A stretch of DNA of 64,000 bases from Ceratorhiza oryzae-sativae (taxonomy: Eukaryota > Basidiomycota > Agaricomycetes > Cantharellales > Ceratobasidiaceae): the NCBI GenBank assembly GCA_030998015.1, contig JARWMV010000232.1:434001-498000 (forward strand). The letters are read 5' to 3'. Under the pieces are notes generated by a model. The model was not told the origin of the DNA. It saw only the letters and a list, made by a program, of their open reading frames with translations, and searched no databases. Positions 24,901 to 36,500 of the stretch are shown in pieces (positions within the stretch are counted from its first letter, which is position 1; each line of letters opens with the position of its first letter). The position numbers were made by a program, and so were the translations under genes.

Positions 24901-25295
24901 CGTCCGCTCGCATACCATGCGTGAGCAGCTCCTCCACCGCTGACCCAGCAGCAATGGTTGGCCTAGGAGCCACTCACGCATAGCGCGAGCAAGGATAGGG
25001 GAAGGAGGGGGAGGGGTTATCGCTGCCGGGGGTATGCTTGGGTGTTACTGGGGTAACTCGTCGTCCTTGTCCTGCATGTCTCAATCCAACCTTCCACTCA
25101 GCATCCCCAAGGCCCGCTCAGGCGTGACGCCTCTTCTGGCGAATGCGCCGTTGAGCGAACCAGTGGGGGCTCGACGGGGCTTCGTCCCTGCGTCCACCGC
25201 GTTCACCACTACCATCGCCGCCTGCACCACTGCCCACACGCCTGCCTCGACTCCCACTTCCACCGCTGACTAGCTCCGGGCGATCTTGTATCCTG

Positions 25296-27867
25296 CTAGC
25301 CTTGTCCTTCCATCACGAGCTCCAGTTCCAGCACGAGCTCCAGTTCGGCCATCCCTTCCCTCGCCGTTGGTCCCCACCGTCCGTCCATAATCCCTACGAC
25401 CCTCGTTCGATCCAGCAGGTCCATTATGCGCCACCGTAGGTTCACTTCCACCTTGAAGTACCGCCTTGGGAGCCCATCGGCTAGTTGACGCTCCAGGTAT
25501 CCAGGGTCGGCCCGCGTCTGTGTCGATGTCGGTGCCGGCGGCAGCGGCGGTAGTGATTGCACCGTCGGAAGGGCGGGTGCCATACGTGTCGATTGTGCCA
25601 CCCACTGACTAAATGGCACGCCAGACCTCCAGGCGGGGGGCCGCGAGACCGGGGGTTGAGGTCGTCGATTGGCCGTGTGTGCTGCTCTGGGGTCGGAGCT
25701 GGACTCGACGTTGGGATGGGAGTGGGAGCGAGAGCGCGCGCTGGCCGAGGGGAAGATGGCGTGGGTGTCGGCTCTGGCTCTGTCTCTGGCTCTGGCTCCA
25801 TTGATGCTGGCGCCGGTGCCGGAGGCGCTGGGGGAGGCGCGGTGGCTCCTGCGAGAGCGATCTCATCGAGGGTCCGCTCCGTCCAGTCCGACCCATGATC
25901 CGTCCACTTGAGCGTCATATAGACCTCTGGCCATCCAAATTGTGGCGTCTTCCTGCGAGGCCTTGGTTTGTTCGGCTTGGGCGGGGTCGGCTTCGGAGCC
26001 GCTATCGCCTCGGTCGGTTTGACCTTCTTGACCGCCGCGCTCGAAGAACTCCCAATGTTGAGCCGGAACACCTTTAGCCCGGCTGGTTCCGGGATAGCCA
26101 CCGGCTGCCTTGCGACGTTGGGCTTCTGCTGGGGCTCGGTACAACCGGAGCGGGATGAGTCCGGCTGCGGACCCAGAGACACCGGAGCAGTGCCCAAGCC
26201 CAGCGACACCTTTGGCTCGGTCCAGATCGGCAGTTCCTGAGCCTCCGGCGTAACCGCCATTGACCCAGGCTGCGCGGATGATCGGAGTCCAAGCCCTCGT
26301 CTCTCGGCGAGGGGTCTACTGGGATGAACAGGGTGCCAAGGGTGCTTGGGGCGGAGGTGGCTGGGGCAGAGGCGGTCGGGGCGGCAGTGGCTGCGATGGG
26401 GGTGGTGGCCGAGGCAGAGGTGGCGATGGCGGCGAGCGGGGCGGCCGGGGCAGGGGAGATAGCCGGGGCGCAGGAGGTGGTCCAAGCGGAGGATGTGGCT
26501 GGGGTGGTCGGGGTGGACGGGACGGATGCGACGGATAGGGTGGGTGGAGCGGGCGAGGTGGGCGATTGAGATGGGTCGGAAGCCGGGAGGGAGGCCGGGC
26601 TGCTTGGTGGAGGTAGATTGGACACTTCCTTGTCCAACGGCTGCTCGGGTTCGACAGAGCGGCCAAGTGTCCTGGTTGACTCGGCCTGCGGCGCCTCCAG
26701 AGGGCCCACCATGCGATCAACTTCGTCTTGATAGTCTAATAAAATTGTGTCGACATTCATCAGTAAATATCGCAGTTCAGTTACGATGCATACACTCACC
26801 TGCTAGCGGATCCCGTGCGCCTGGAACATATGACGCTAACACACCCAATTGAGTATTGTCGACGATCATCCACAATCATAAAATACATACCAAGGTCCAT
26901 AGAGACTCCAGTACCATCGAGCAAGTGCTGGACAGAGGCCACAGTACATCCGATATTGTCCTCGGACAACAGTGCCAGATTAGGTCAAAAGCTGACTCAT
27001 CCGCATTAGCAATCAACCAACTCAAACACGTGACGGTCTGAAAACTCACCCAAACTGTAAAGCACCACTAGTATGATCACCGCTGCTACCGCATATTCCG
27101 AAACTTCAGGTAGCAACTTGGCGGGAGTGAGGAGCCGTTGACCAGATCCATTTGCGGAGTCTGCAATTGCCTCGCGCAGCGATACCGGCGGGTCCGGGAA
27201 GACAATCTTGGACTCGCAACCGAAGCATGCATCGAGGGTGAGCGAGGCCATAAGTCGAGGCCACTCGAATGCATAGGCTGAAAGCAAGAGGAACGGGCCG
27301 GGAGGCGATAATGTTGGATATGCCCGGCGACCTGGCAGCGTCAATATCGGGACGACTGCTGGTGCCGGGAGGGTGAGAAGGCGCCGAGGCGCCGGGAGGG
27401 TGAGGAATAGGGGTGACGCCGGCAGTCCCAGCAGAGGCGTTGGCGCCGGCAGTGTCCGCACGGAAGGGGGCGGAATGCACGAGTAGCTCAGTGCGGAATG
27501 CCCATCGTACATATCATCATGCGTTTGACCGCGCACGACGGAACTCGAGGCCTCGTCCCAGCCCCGAGCACGTACAATTGACCTCCATACATGCCGCCCT
27601 AGCGGGACCGCATAGGGTAGTACATCCGCTTCGTTCTCCACTCGCAGGACATCGGATATTAGTGTGCGGGATACCGAGGGATAATACCCTCGAACAAGGC
27701 TAGGGGAAACGGTATGTCAGCTCACGGTCCAAGCCCGCGACGACGACGAACACTCACATCGGTATCCTCGCCCAGTCTGCAGTTGGGAGCAGTGCCGGCG
27801 TCGTCACGGTGGTTGAGAGAAAAGAGGCAAGAGTCGAGCACGCTGCCAAAACCCTTTGGACGAACAT
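25296..27867 (-). CDS. Proline-rich single-pass membrane protein, hypothetical
   Basis: Likely type I membrane protein of unknown role. From 27867 the frame MFVQRVLAACSTLASFLSTT resembles a signal peptide. After an intron the ectodomain includes LVRGYYPSVSRTLISDVLRV and a low-complexity part with repeated LTLPAP-like units. One membrane segment, YAVAAVIILVVLYSLG, is at about 27040..27085. Small exons follow (VQHLLDGTGVSMDLG, SYVPGARDPLAG), then a long cytoplasmic Pro/Ala/Ser-rich region. The C-terminal block contains FGWPEVYMTLKWTDHGSDW and DPGYLERQLADGLPRRYFKV and ends in LELVLELELVMEGQG at 25296. Joining the later blocks requires frame changes near 26280 and 25630 that no intron explains well, so the model is approximate. 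I do not recognise the family. Confidence 0.45.
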
Positions 27868-28464
27868 AGTTGACTAAAGGATGATGGCAGCTCGAGAGCA
27901 CTCCAGCACCCCCCACCCATGTTTATATACCACCCTCGCTGGTCCAAAAGAAAAAAAAATGGTCGGGCATGAGCGATGAGCAAGGCGCAACGGACGCATA
28001 TACTCACGTGAGTCGTTTGACCCTGCCAAATGTGGAAAGCCATCTGCGCCGGTGTGCTCACAAAGACCGCGCAGTTGCAAGTCCGCCTGCTTCGGTGTTT
28101 CAGCTCCTGAAGAGTTCTCCTGACGCGACAAGTAATCCACTTGCACGGCTAGTTGTTAGTCTAGGCAAATTGGCTCGTTCTTTCCTTGCCTTGCGCGCTC
28201 GTGGTTGTCAAAAGTTTGTGCCTATCGAAAAATAACCGCCGAGAAGTCGAAAAATGTCACCTGGTGAACGCATATGATCCCAACAGTATTATCTTCAGTT
28301 GTGCGGCTCCTCGGGTCGACCAATCTCATATATCACGACCGCCAACTGATAAAGTGCAAGTGGAAACCTTTGGTTACATTCGCTCAAATCTTGCACTTCA
28401 AGGCTGATCGATCACGACGCAATAACATTGACCTGCAAGCGATACTATCCACTTGGCGAGCATT

Positions 28465-29090
28465 TCAACTCGTGTCTGAAATTACATCTTGGACTACAAG
28501 CAGGAGCGAGGTCAAGGGGACTGGAACGGACCGCTTCAAGTAAGGGAGACTAAGCATTAAAATGACAAAGGGCAAATCAACTTTCCATCGTCCATCTGCA
28601 AACTCCTGTGTCGTCACGATCGCCCCACAAGTCAAGTCGCGAGCCCCAAACCCCCGTCTAGTGATAACGAGCACATGGAACAAATCAGGCCCAGATTCTT
28701 GTGGGTTACTGGCCCAACGCGTATAGGCCGCCATGAAAGCGCCATAAGGGCGATCTGGAGCTATTCAATTGGATAGCTGACTTGCTGTGCCTACTACCGC
28801 ATGCCACGCCTCCAGTCTGGTGTGAAAGCATCGCATTCCAGGCTGAACTTTGAGCCAGCGCGAGCCAGGGCTACAAACTACGTGGTCAGTCGTCATGGTT
28901 CGGCTCACAAGCACCCTCGTGTCGTCACCGCAGGACTCCGAGGAGACACGCATCCGCCTGCGGTCTCCAGGCCCAACGCTGGGATCAATTCCATCGTACT
29001 CTGCGACCGAGCTAGGGTGAATAATCCAACGTCAGTTGCCGCCAGCGCCGCACCATGCGGACTGTACGACGACATTCCCAAGCGACGCAT
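28465..29090 (-). CDS. Hypothetical gene fragments
   Basis: Three minus-strand pieces look like exons of one gene: MRRLGMSSYSPHGAALAA from 29090, a piece around 28790-28870 with FSLECDAFTPDWRRG, and a piece from about 28750 down containing GAFMAAYTRWASNPQESGPD and FADGRWKVDLPF. A candidate intron (GTAGTAGG...GAATAG) separates the last two. I recognise no family and the 5' and 3' ends are unknown. The pieces could also be remnants of a decayed gene. Confidence 0.25.
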
Positions 29091-29377
29091 CGCCCTACTT
29101 GAGCTTTTCTGCCGAGTATATTCAACCCGGGCAAACGCTTATCCATAGTGACCCAATCTTGATCAGGCACACCAAGATTGCCTTGACGATTTCAAGCCCG
29201 GAATCGATTCGGAAGGCAGCAAAACATCTAGCTTTATTGCGGGAATCAGGATGCGGATATTGGCATGGAGAAGCACGTGAAATATGGATACAGTTTGTAC
29301 GCAGAATAAACACGAGTTGAGTGATAGGATTGGGATCTTGAAAAAAAAAAAAAGGTCGTAAACATAGTACTGTAAAT

Positions 29378-30586
29378 TTAGACCGGGCCGTCGATCTTGT
29401 CTTCCCTAATTAATAAACCTCAATTCAGCCTTCGGAGCAACGGACTAGATGGTATAATGGAATGACGAACCTCGCGTTGAGAAGGGACTGTCAGTGCATG
29501 CGTCAGCGATTAGTCGCAGTAATTCTCCGCGCATCGGGGCACTCACCAGATACAATGTCCAAAACACACCGCACGTTGCTTGGAAAGGTACGCGATATCT
29601 AAACCACGATCAATACAGGCTTAACTCTCTCTAACCCCACATTCAAACACATACGGAAGGGGCATGTATCGGAAATTAATGAGCTAATGCACAGAGAGTC
29701 ACATCAGCCAGGGGGTTTCGGCAGATGGCAAAGATGATATGCGTACCTGTGCCGCAGGCCATACCTGCCAGTTGGCGATCAATGCGGGCATGTACCTAAG
29801 AGAGGCTGGTGAGTGGAGCGGCGGAGATTGTGGCAAACGTTAAATGGCCCACATGTCAGAGTATTTCTGCTTTATTCCCTTGAGATCACGGCCTTCCATC
29901 CAGCCCATTGAACCGACGAAGATGGTGAGCTAAGGGTGAAAAAGTAAGTTCGGGTCCGCAGTCGAGCGCGATGTTGAGCTTACACCGATAGGCGCCCTGC
30001 ACGAATCCGCATCAGCCTTGATATCCCGAGCTGGGCATCAGAGAACCCTCACATTACTGTCTGGTCCGCACTACTCGCTTGGCAAGAGCAGGCATGCTGA
30101 CTTTCCCACCCACTGACCGCAAAGGAAATGCCTTTTCGAGAAACACGTTCCAGCGGCCTATAATGGGACCTGGGATCACCCAATTCAGTCACTGGCTGAG
30201 ATACAACACCCTACGCAACCCTGTAGCTCACCCATGGTTGTACCAAACGCAAAGAACCGCAGCGTCCGTACAGGGTCGTAGCGCGGCCGGGGAGGTTCAA
30301 ATTCGGGCTTGTGCGGGGGTCCGTCGCGCGAGTTGAGCTACGGCCAACAATTGAGCGACGTTTGCTGTGAGGGGTGAGCGTGTATGTGATACGTACGAGG
30401 ATCTGTGCACTTTGGGCAACGACATCTGCGAATGCAGTGAGTGCTCCGTTGGTAACGGCGAGTGTCGCACTAGGTCTGGGTATGGGGGCAGCATAGATAA
30501 GAGATATGCGGGCGTTTGCTGCCATGGGCGTGGGATACATACCGCTTGGTAAAGCTATCCTGGTATACACGGGCAATGGCAGCCAT
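29378..30586 (-). CDS. Mpv17/PMP22 family membrane protein (one frame break)
   Basis: Four-helix membrane protein of the Mpv17/PMP22 family, found in mitochondrial inner or peroxisomal membranes. It starts MAAIARVYQDSFTKR at 30586, then across an intron PSATLAVTNGALTAFADVVA. Further exons give DPVRTLRFFAFGTTM, GPIIGRWNVFLEKAFPLRS, the family block ADQTVMAPIG joined across an intron, LTIFVGSMGWMEGRD, MPALIANWQVWPAAQ, LINFRYMPLPYRVPFQATCG and the tail LNAREDKIDGPV ending at 29378. Eight or nine short introns lie between. At about 30070 the frame of GKVSMPALAKRVV and that of ADQTVMAPIG differ by one missing base. A GTCACGTG is at 30809..30816 upstream. Confidence 0.85.
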
Positions 30587-31445
30587 GACGTTCTCTAGAT
30601 GCGCAAGTAGGAAGGCTGGCGGGCGTAGAGATGCGCTGAGTCGAGAGCTTTGGCTGATGTGGGGACGAGTTCTTACCGTTGCCCATATAATCTCGGGCGT
30701 ATTAATGGAGCGCACGAGCAGCTCCACAGAGTATGGCCGCGTCGTGACGATGATGCTGCACAGGTCGAGGCCGCCGTCACTGGGCGGTGGAGCCAGGAGA
30801 GCGGCGGGGTCACGTGCGCAGTCCATCATCGCGCGAGGCCGGCTAAGCTGGCGCCCGGCCCGAATCGCCCTTTGATCATGTGCTTCGCGAACCCACACGA
30901 GCACACGGGGCGCAGTGTCCGAAGCAGCCGTGCACATGCGGGCGCCAGGAGAGCCAAGTGAAACACGCAATGCTGAGCACAAATGGAATATACATTGCAG
31001 ATTCGAGTGGAAACACATGATGCAGACAAGTCCGAAAGAGAAGAATAATATTGATAGAAATAGCGGTATGGACGAACACCGGTGTAACCAGACCGCGTGA
31101 AGTATAATATACAACCCCATCGCGCCCAGGCCACGGTTTTTGACGATACCGAGGGAGTAAGGACAGTTGAGAGCACTAGTGACAACAGAGAAAAAGAAAA
31201 AAAAATCAAGGAGAGATGGGGGGGGTGGGGGGATATCAACAGCAAGAAGCCCGAAAAATGTAACGGTACGGCCGGACCTGCGACAGACGGGTCAGCCGGA
31301 TAGCTCCACTGGAGCATGGTTGACTTACGAATAGGCAGTTAAGAAGAGGTCATCGATGGATATAGTCAAGCTATGGACTGATGAAATGAGCTCGGGCTGG
31401 TGTTCCAGATAATCTTAGACTCACGTTTTAGCCCCGCTTCAGGTC
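30587..31445. other. Intergenic region upstream of the Mpv17 gene
   Basis: Contains GTCACGTG at 30809..30816 and long frames with no family match. A minus-strand piece at about 31340..31430 (DYLEHQPELISSVHSLTISI) looks exon-like and is followed by a good GTAAGT donor, but I could not link it to a gene. Confidence 0.35.
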
Positions 31446-31761
31446 TCAAATGCGAACAGCAACATTTTCTCCCCGCTTCCAACCCTTCCATGGGTTGCTC
31501 TCGGTCCCAGAGCCCTGTCGTTTCCAGCCCTTGCCAATGCCGCCGACCCCCTGAGTACTGGAACCATCATCCCTCTTCCAATCGTTGCCGCCGATTGCGT
31601 CCGTATTATTATCGTCGCCTCGCTCCCAGTACCTGATATGGGAAGTTGGGCTTCTTGTTCCCAGGGGTGTTTGGGGGGGTGTTGCTGCTGTCACCCTGTG
31701 GGATGGGCGCCGCAGCGGCGAGGAGCGGGAGAAGAGCGACGAGGACGAAAGAGAAGCGCAT
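31446..31761 (-). CDS. Small secreted protein with W-K-R repeats (Kex2-type candidate)
   Basis: From 31761 the minus strand reads a strong secretion signal, MRFSFVLVALLPLLAAAAPI, followed by PQGDSSNTP. In the next frame, down to a stop at 31446, there are three segments each ending in W-K-R: GGNDWKR, GGIGKGWKR and NPWKGWKR, separated by Gly/Ser/Asn/Asp-rich spacers, with a short tail GENVAVRI. Dibasic KR after each unit is the cut site of Kex2-type proteases, so the product could be trimmed to short peptides. The signal and repeat frames differ by one base. Either a short intron (for example one starting GTACTGGG and ending TTGGAAG) or one extra base in the seven-base C run (31673..31679, seen as G on plus) would join them. 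Function unknown. Confidence 0.45.
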
Positions 31762-33533
31762 TACGAGGGCGAGTGGGAAGCTGTTGTGATATCGAGCAAT
31801 TACGTGTCAATGAAGCTGTATCGACGCAGTGATACAAGCAGTGTGTTCAGAGGGGGAGAAGTGGTGGACGATGACCAGGGGGCAGGGAGTGTATATATAG
31901 TGGCGGGTAGCGAAAATCCAGCCGGCCGGTCCCTGTGGATACGGGACCCTGAGTGATTTCCAGCGTGGATCTGTGCCTGGTGTTTGGCCGCTGCTCTACA
32001 CTCGATCCGGCGTTTCTCGGAAGAACGCAATCCACACGCGCTGGCGTCGGCGTTGCCCAGCACCCCGCAGCAAAGGAGCCTGTTGCGCTTTACAACCAAG
32101 CCCAGCTGGATTGCACCGTCCATTGTGCCTAGCCCACTCCCGTCACAGTGCCTGGCCGGATCGCCCCCCAGATCCAGACTAGCTTTCGTCCCCGTGGACG
32201 CAAGGGGATGCCGAGTTGTGTCCAGCGAGTGCCGTCGCCGATGACCCGCCGTGCTGGCCCATTGTCCGCCGAACAAGCGCTGGCCTCGCCGTGTCCAGTG
32301 GCGCCAGCGTGCTTGGAGCCGGTCCTCATCTCACTTGGCGAGCAATCCGGACTGTCTCAGTCGCTTACTCGGCAAGCTCAGAGCCATGTCGCCACATTTG
32401 TTCTCATACGTCCCCGCAAACCCCCCTGGCTGCTGACAGGAGCCAAGTCTCGACTCGAACCAAGCTTCTTGGCCATGTCCGAGCCCTTGTGCGTACCTGT
32501 CATCCATCCGGCTCGCGCCTGTCCGGCGGGCGCTGTCATACTCAGCTCTAACCAACTTCTGCCTCCGCTTACCCTTCGTCTTCCAATCGCGGATCCACGC
32601 ATACCTCTGCACCTCTGTCTTCTGCTTCTTTATTGCAATTAACGTCATGATACACAAGATCGCATGGTCAATCGCAGAAACCAAACTGCATTCTAGAAAC
32701 TCGCAGACAGACTACGTATGCCGTACATGCAGCACGAGGTGGCACCGCCAGCCTATATCTACCTTGGAGCCGACCTTCCGTATAGGTTCGCGCGGGGAAT
32801 AGCTCTGGACGAGGAGCCCCTATCTCCGGTGAGCTGATTTACATCGGGGTTATGGCCGCATCGTGAGCACTCGGTTTACGCTGGCCCTTGTGTGTGTCCA
32901 AGCTGTAATCATGGTCCACGTACCAAACTACTCCCCGCACATGTGTGCCTTGGAATGGACGGACTATTCTTGCCGATCGAATGTATTCATCCTGCTTGAT
33001 CTCGGAGGGCTCCCTCTCGCACGGGGTCTACGATGCAGAGACACATGAACGGTTTTCGCTGACACGAGGACGAGTCCGCCGGTAGATAACACGAAAAGGG
33101 CTCAGCCCGGAATATTTCCCGCCGCTCATGTGAAATGCAGCCAATGTGGGAGGTGGTTCAATTGGCCTAGTTTGTATGTAGCAATGACGATGAATGCATG
33201 TGGGCGAGTCTACGCATGGTCCAGCGCATGTATCGCTATCGGATGGAATGGGGTTCGGTTAGCGGCTGGGATTTTTGCCCCGTATTAGGCGGCCGCCGGA
33301 TGGAGTTCTGGTGGTGCACAGGCGCACTTGCTATCCCCAATTTTAGGGCTGTTTAGTCTCGGGGTATTATTAGGCAGCGCACTAAGAATATGGTACGTTC
33401 AACCAACCAAAGCGCATTTACTCGACCAAAGTCGGTGTTTCGATACACTTTAATACAGTGATTTTAAAGCCAAAGACAGTGTATAAACGAGGTAACGGTC
33501 ACGTGACATTGATTTTATTTCTTCTCTGCTCCC
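31762..33533. other. Intergenic region
   Basis: No supported gene. A TATATATA-like element near 31891 lies about 130 bases upstream of the W-K-R gene on its strand. Overlapping GC-rich frames on both strands between 31800 and 32700 show no family resemblance. A GTCACGTGAC palindrome at 33498..33507 sits 26 bases before the URB2 start. Confidence 0.4.
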
Positions 33534-36500
33534 ATGTATCCCGAGCTTTCATCTTCGCAAGAATTTATCAGAGCGCTCAAGGGATCAAAAGACCCACCAA
33601 ACCCGGGGGACTATCCAAAGTTGAGCTAGCGCGCAAAGCATGGGAACTCGAGTCTCTGTTCATTCCGAGCAAGGCCGAGGTTATTGTCGAATGGGCGTTG
33701 CAATTGTTGCTTGCACATAGTCACGCCGACAGGTGCGCATTTCCTCAATTTTGTCCATGGAGATGTGTGCCACTCACCAATTTGGTTGTTAGCCCAGATG
33801 AAATCATTCTGAATGTCAAACTATGGAGACTGTTGTCCAACATTATCGATGGCCGCGTGGACCCCAGCGAGCCTGTTTCTAGCAAGAGTCACAGAATCGG
33901 ATGGCTCAACAATATCGTTAACCGCGTGCCTGTGCTACCCACCTTTGCTGCTTTCTTTCGCGCCGTCGGACAGACTCTTCCTTTCACGGACCACGCGACA
34001 TCCAATGACTCTTTGCGGCTAGTCTTGGAGGCGGCCGCCAGCGTTGCCCGCGTGCTGTTGCCACTGGCTTCAATCAAAACCAGCTGAAGCTGTCGCTAGC
34101 TGCTTCTGGGAGGTGTTTGGGATATTTTCAACTCGGAATTTGGAGGAAGGGACTCTATTGCTTGTGATTGACCTATGCAACATCGTCATGTTGACCTTTG
34201 AAACGAGCTTTGTGAATTGCTCCAATAAGAAAAAGGTACGTCCACAAAACGACGCCGCCCGCCCATCTGGACCACTGATTTCCAGATTGGAAGATCGCCG
34301 GTATTCTCGTCGAGAAGCACCAATCTACCTGGCTGCACGCTTCAGAGCCTTGCCATCCGGAGCTCAGTCCACTCAAGCTCTTTCGCCAACGACTCTTCGA
34401 CGTCGGATCTTCTGTCATCTTCTGCCCAGAGTACGCGCGCGTCATCCTCCAATCTGTCGAATCACACCCGACCTTGCAGGCAGCCGTGTCCTTTCCCCGA
34501 CTCTTTGCGGCGTACGTATCGGGCTTGCGAGCCCACAAGCTGTCTGTGTTCTCGGATCAGGCTGCCGGAGCGTCAACTGGGGGACTCGCGAAGCGTATTC
34601 GTGGAGCGGCACGGGATCTGTATTCACGGCTGGTCCCCAAGTCCGAGTGGTCTGTGATAGCACAAGTTACTCGGAGCGTGGAGGAGCTCCAGGTGGCGGA
34701 TGACGAATGGGCCGATGCTTTTGGAACTTTGGTGCAATCTGCGATTCAGACTTTGAAACAACCGTGGTCAGGTGTGTGTGCATTGCACTTGGCTTTCACG
34801 TTGATGATAACCCAACAGGACCAAGACGAGCAAATTCAAACCGCGATTCACGTTTGCCATACGTTGGCTTGCATCATCCGTTTGAATGTCGACGTGGTCC
34901 AGCCTCACACGGAGGTTCTGCTCACCGGGCTTTGTGCGGTGCGTCTAACTCCTTTCGTTCGTTAATCATGCTGAGTCTTGTAATTGGCTAGGCACCTGTG
35001 CCTGTTCTCCCTTCAGCGGGCCCCGTACTCGAATTGTTACTGGACCATCACTCAAGAGCACGAACGTTGCATACCTACCTCCCCCAGCTGACCAACTCCC
35101 TCGTCGCCGCCATCGAGCCCCGTATATTTTACCAGGCCGCATGCATCGGCCCGGTGCTCGATGTGACATACCAGGCGAAGTTACGCCGATCAATCGCTGC
35201 ATTCGTCACTCCGGGCAAATTTTACCCACCACACGTGAGCTCCTCGCCGAGTTCGCCACTGCCCTCGCCACCTGGACGTCATCCACCTCTGCGGAGCCTC
35301 CCCGCAAGAAGCGACGCACTTTGATAGGAGAGTCGGGTGCCCCTAATCTTGGTGAAACTTGTGCTGCACATATCGGGCTGTCGTCACGACTACTAGTCTC
35401 TGTCTTGGCAAGTTTGCCTGTAAAGACGCTCAAACCCGATGCCCTGGACTCCCTAAAAGTCTTGGTGGGCGAGTTTGATAATGATATATTATCGAAAGCC
35501 TTTGCGAGTGGGCCGGAACACGATTCGTGGGCGCATCAGACGGTTCTGGCTGCGATCTTGCGGCTGCGGTATTGTTTGCGTCAGCCTCGGTGTCCAGTAC
35601 AAATAGGCTGTGCATCTAGCACCGAGGAGGACTCGTTATTCGGGTTGCTCCAGAATACACACATTTCAGCCGAACTAGTGACTGAAGCGGTTCGTGATGC
35701 TGCATTTGTAGTGTGGGATCAAATTAAATCCTGTGCAATCTAGGTTCGCGTCTCGACTCAAGGCGAACGTTCCGAGGATTTCGTGCGAAGAGTATGGCAG
35801 CTTGCCTTGGATCGCCTCAATGGTGGCGTTATGAACCAGCGAAACGCCACATGGAATGGATCGCTTGCCCAATTGGACAGCCATTCATGGTTCCCTGTCT
35901 GGTTTCTATTGCTGGATAGACAGCTCGATGTCATCGAGTATGTAGCGCCACCCCAAGCCACATTTGAATACTCACACGCTGCATGACAGGTCTCGCCTGA
36001 GTCTGGGCCAACTAAGGTCTGTGGTGGATATGTTTGTCGACCTCCGCCAGGGTTCGAGGACTTCCGACTCTATTTCGTCGAGGCAGCTGTTTACAAAGGC
36101 AATCTCGTCAGCTCGGTTCTGGGAGCTGCGCCGTGTACGAAGTAAGCCTCGACTAGTCTTCAAACAGGTTATCCGTTATCTGATTGCGTTCAGGTGTGCT
36201 CAACGAGAAAGTGGTGTCAGACACCTTGCCATTGGACCGAATTAGCCTACACAAGGCGCTCAAAACGATGCGCAAGGGAAAGGCTTCTAAGTATACCGGC
36301 TCTCACGATGCCGCTATTTCAATATACCACTTTGCTGCCCTGTGTCCGCCGGACTACCTGGATCGACCGGCCAAAGCGGCGCTGCTTGCTAGAGCTCCCT
36401 GTGCCGATGTACTCGCGCCAAACCCCAAGGATCGAGCGGTCGTGCGAGTCGTATTGCGTCAGCTGAGCTCGGGAGGTACAGCGGTGAGCAAACTTTTTTT

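Larger units (their letters stand above)
22963..25295. other. Gene-poor region with polypurine tract and hairpins
   Basis: I see no supported gene. The stretch holds the promoter of the tryptophan-heptad gene, AT-rich spacer, the polypurine tract and the paired hairpins listed separately, a run of ten C (about 24828-24837), and the 3' flank of the proline-rich membrane gene. Long frames on either strand across 24280-24970 are products of the low-complexity DNA. Confidence 0.45.

Noticed and set aside
26260..26569. Gly/Arg-rich plus-strand frames
   Set aside because: They are shadows of the Ala/Pro/Ser-rich coding region on the minus strand.
31800..32276. Minus frame upstream of the W-K-R gene
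   Set aside because: No resemblance to known proteins and it overlaps the expected promoter of that gene.
32148..32642. 165-codon plus-strand frame overlapping minus-strand frames
   Set aside because: GC-rich DNA is open in several frames here; no family match, no good start context and no splice pattern.
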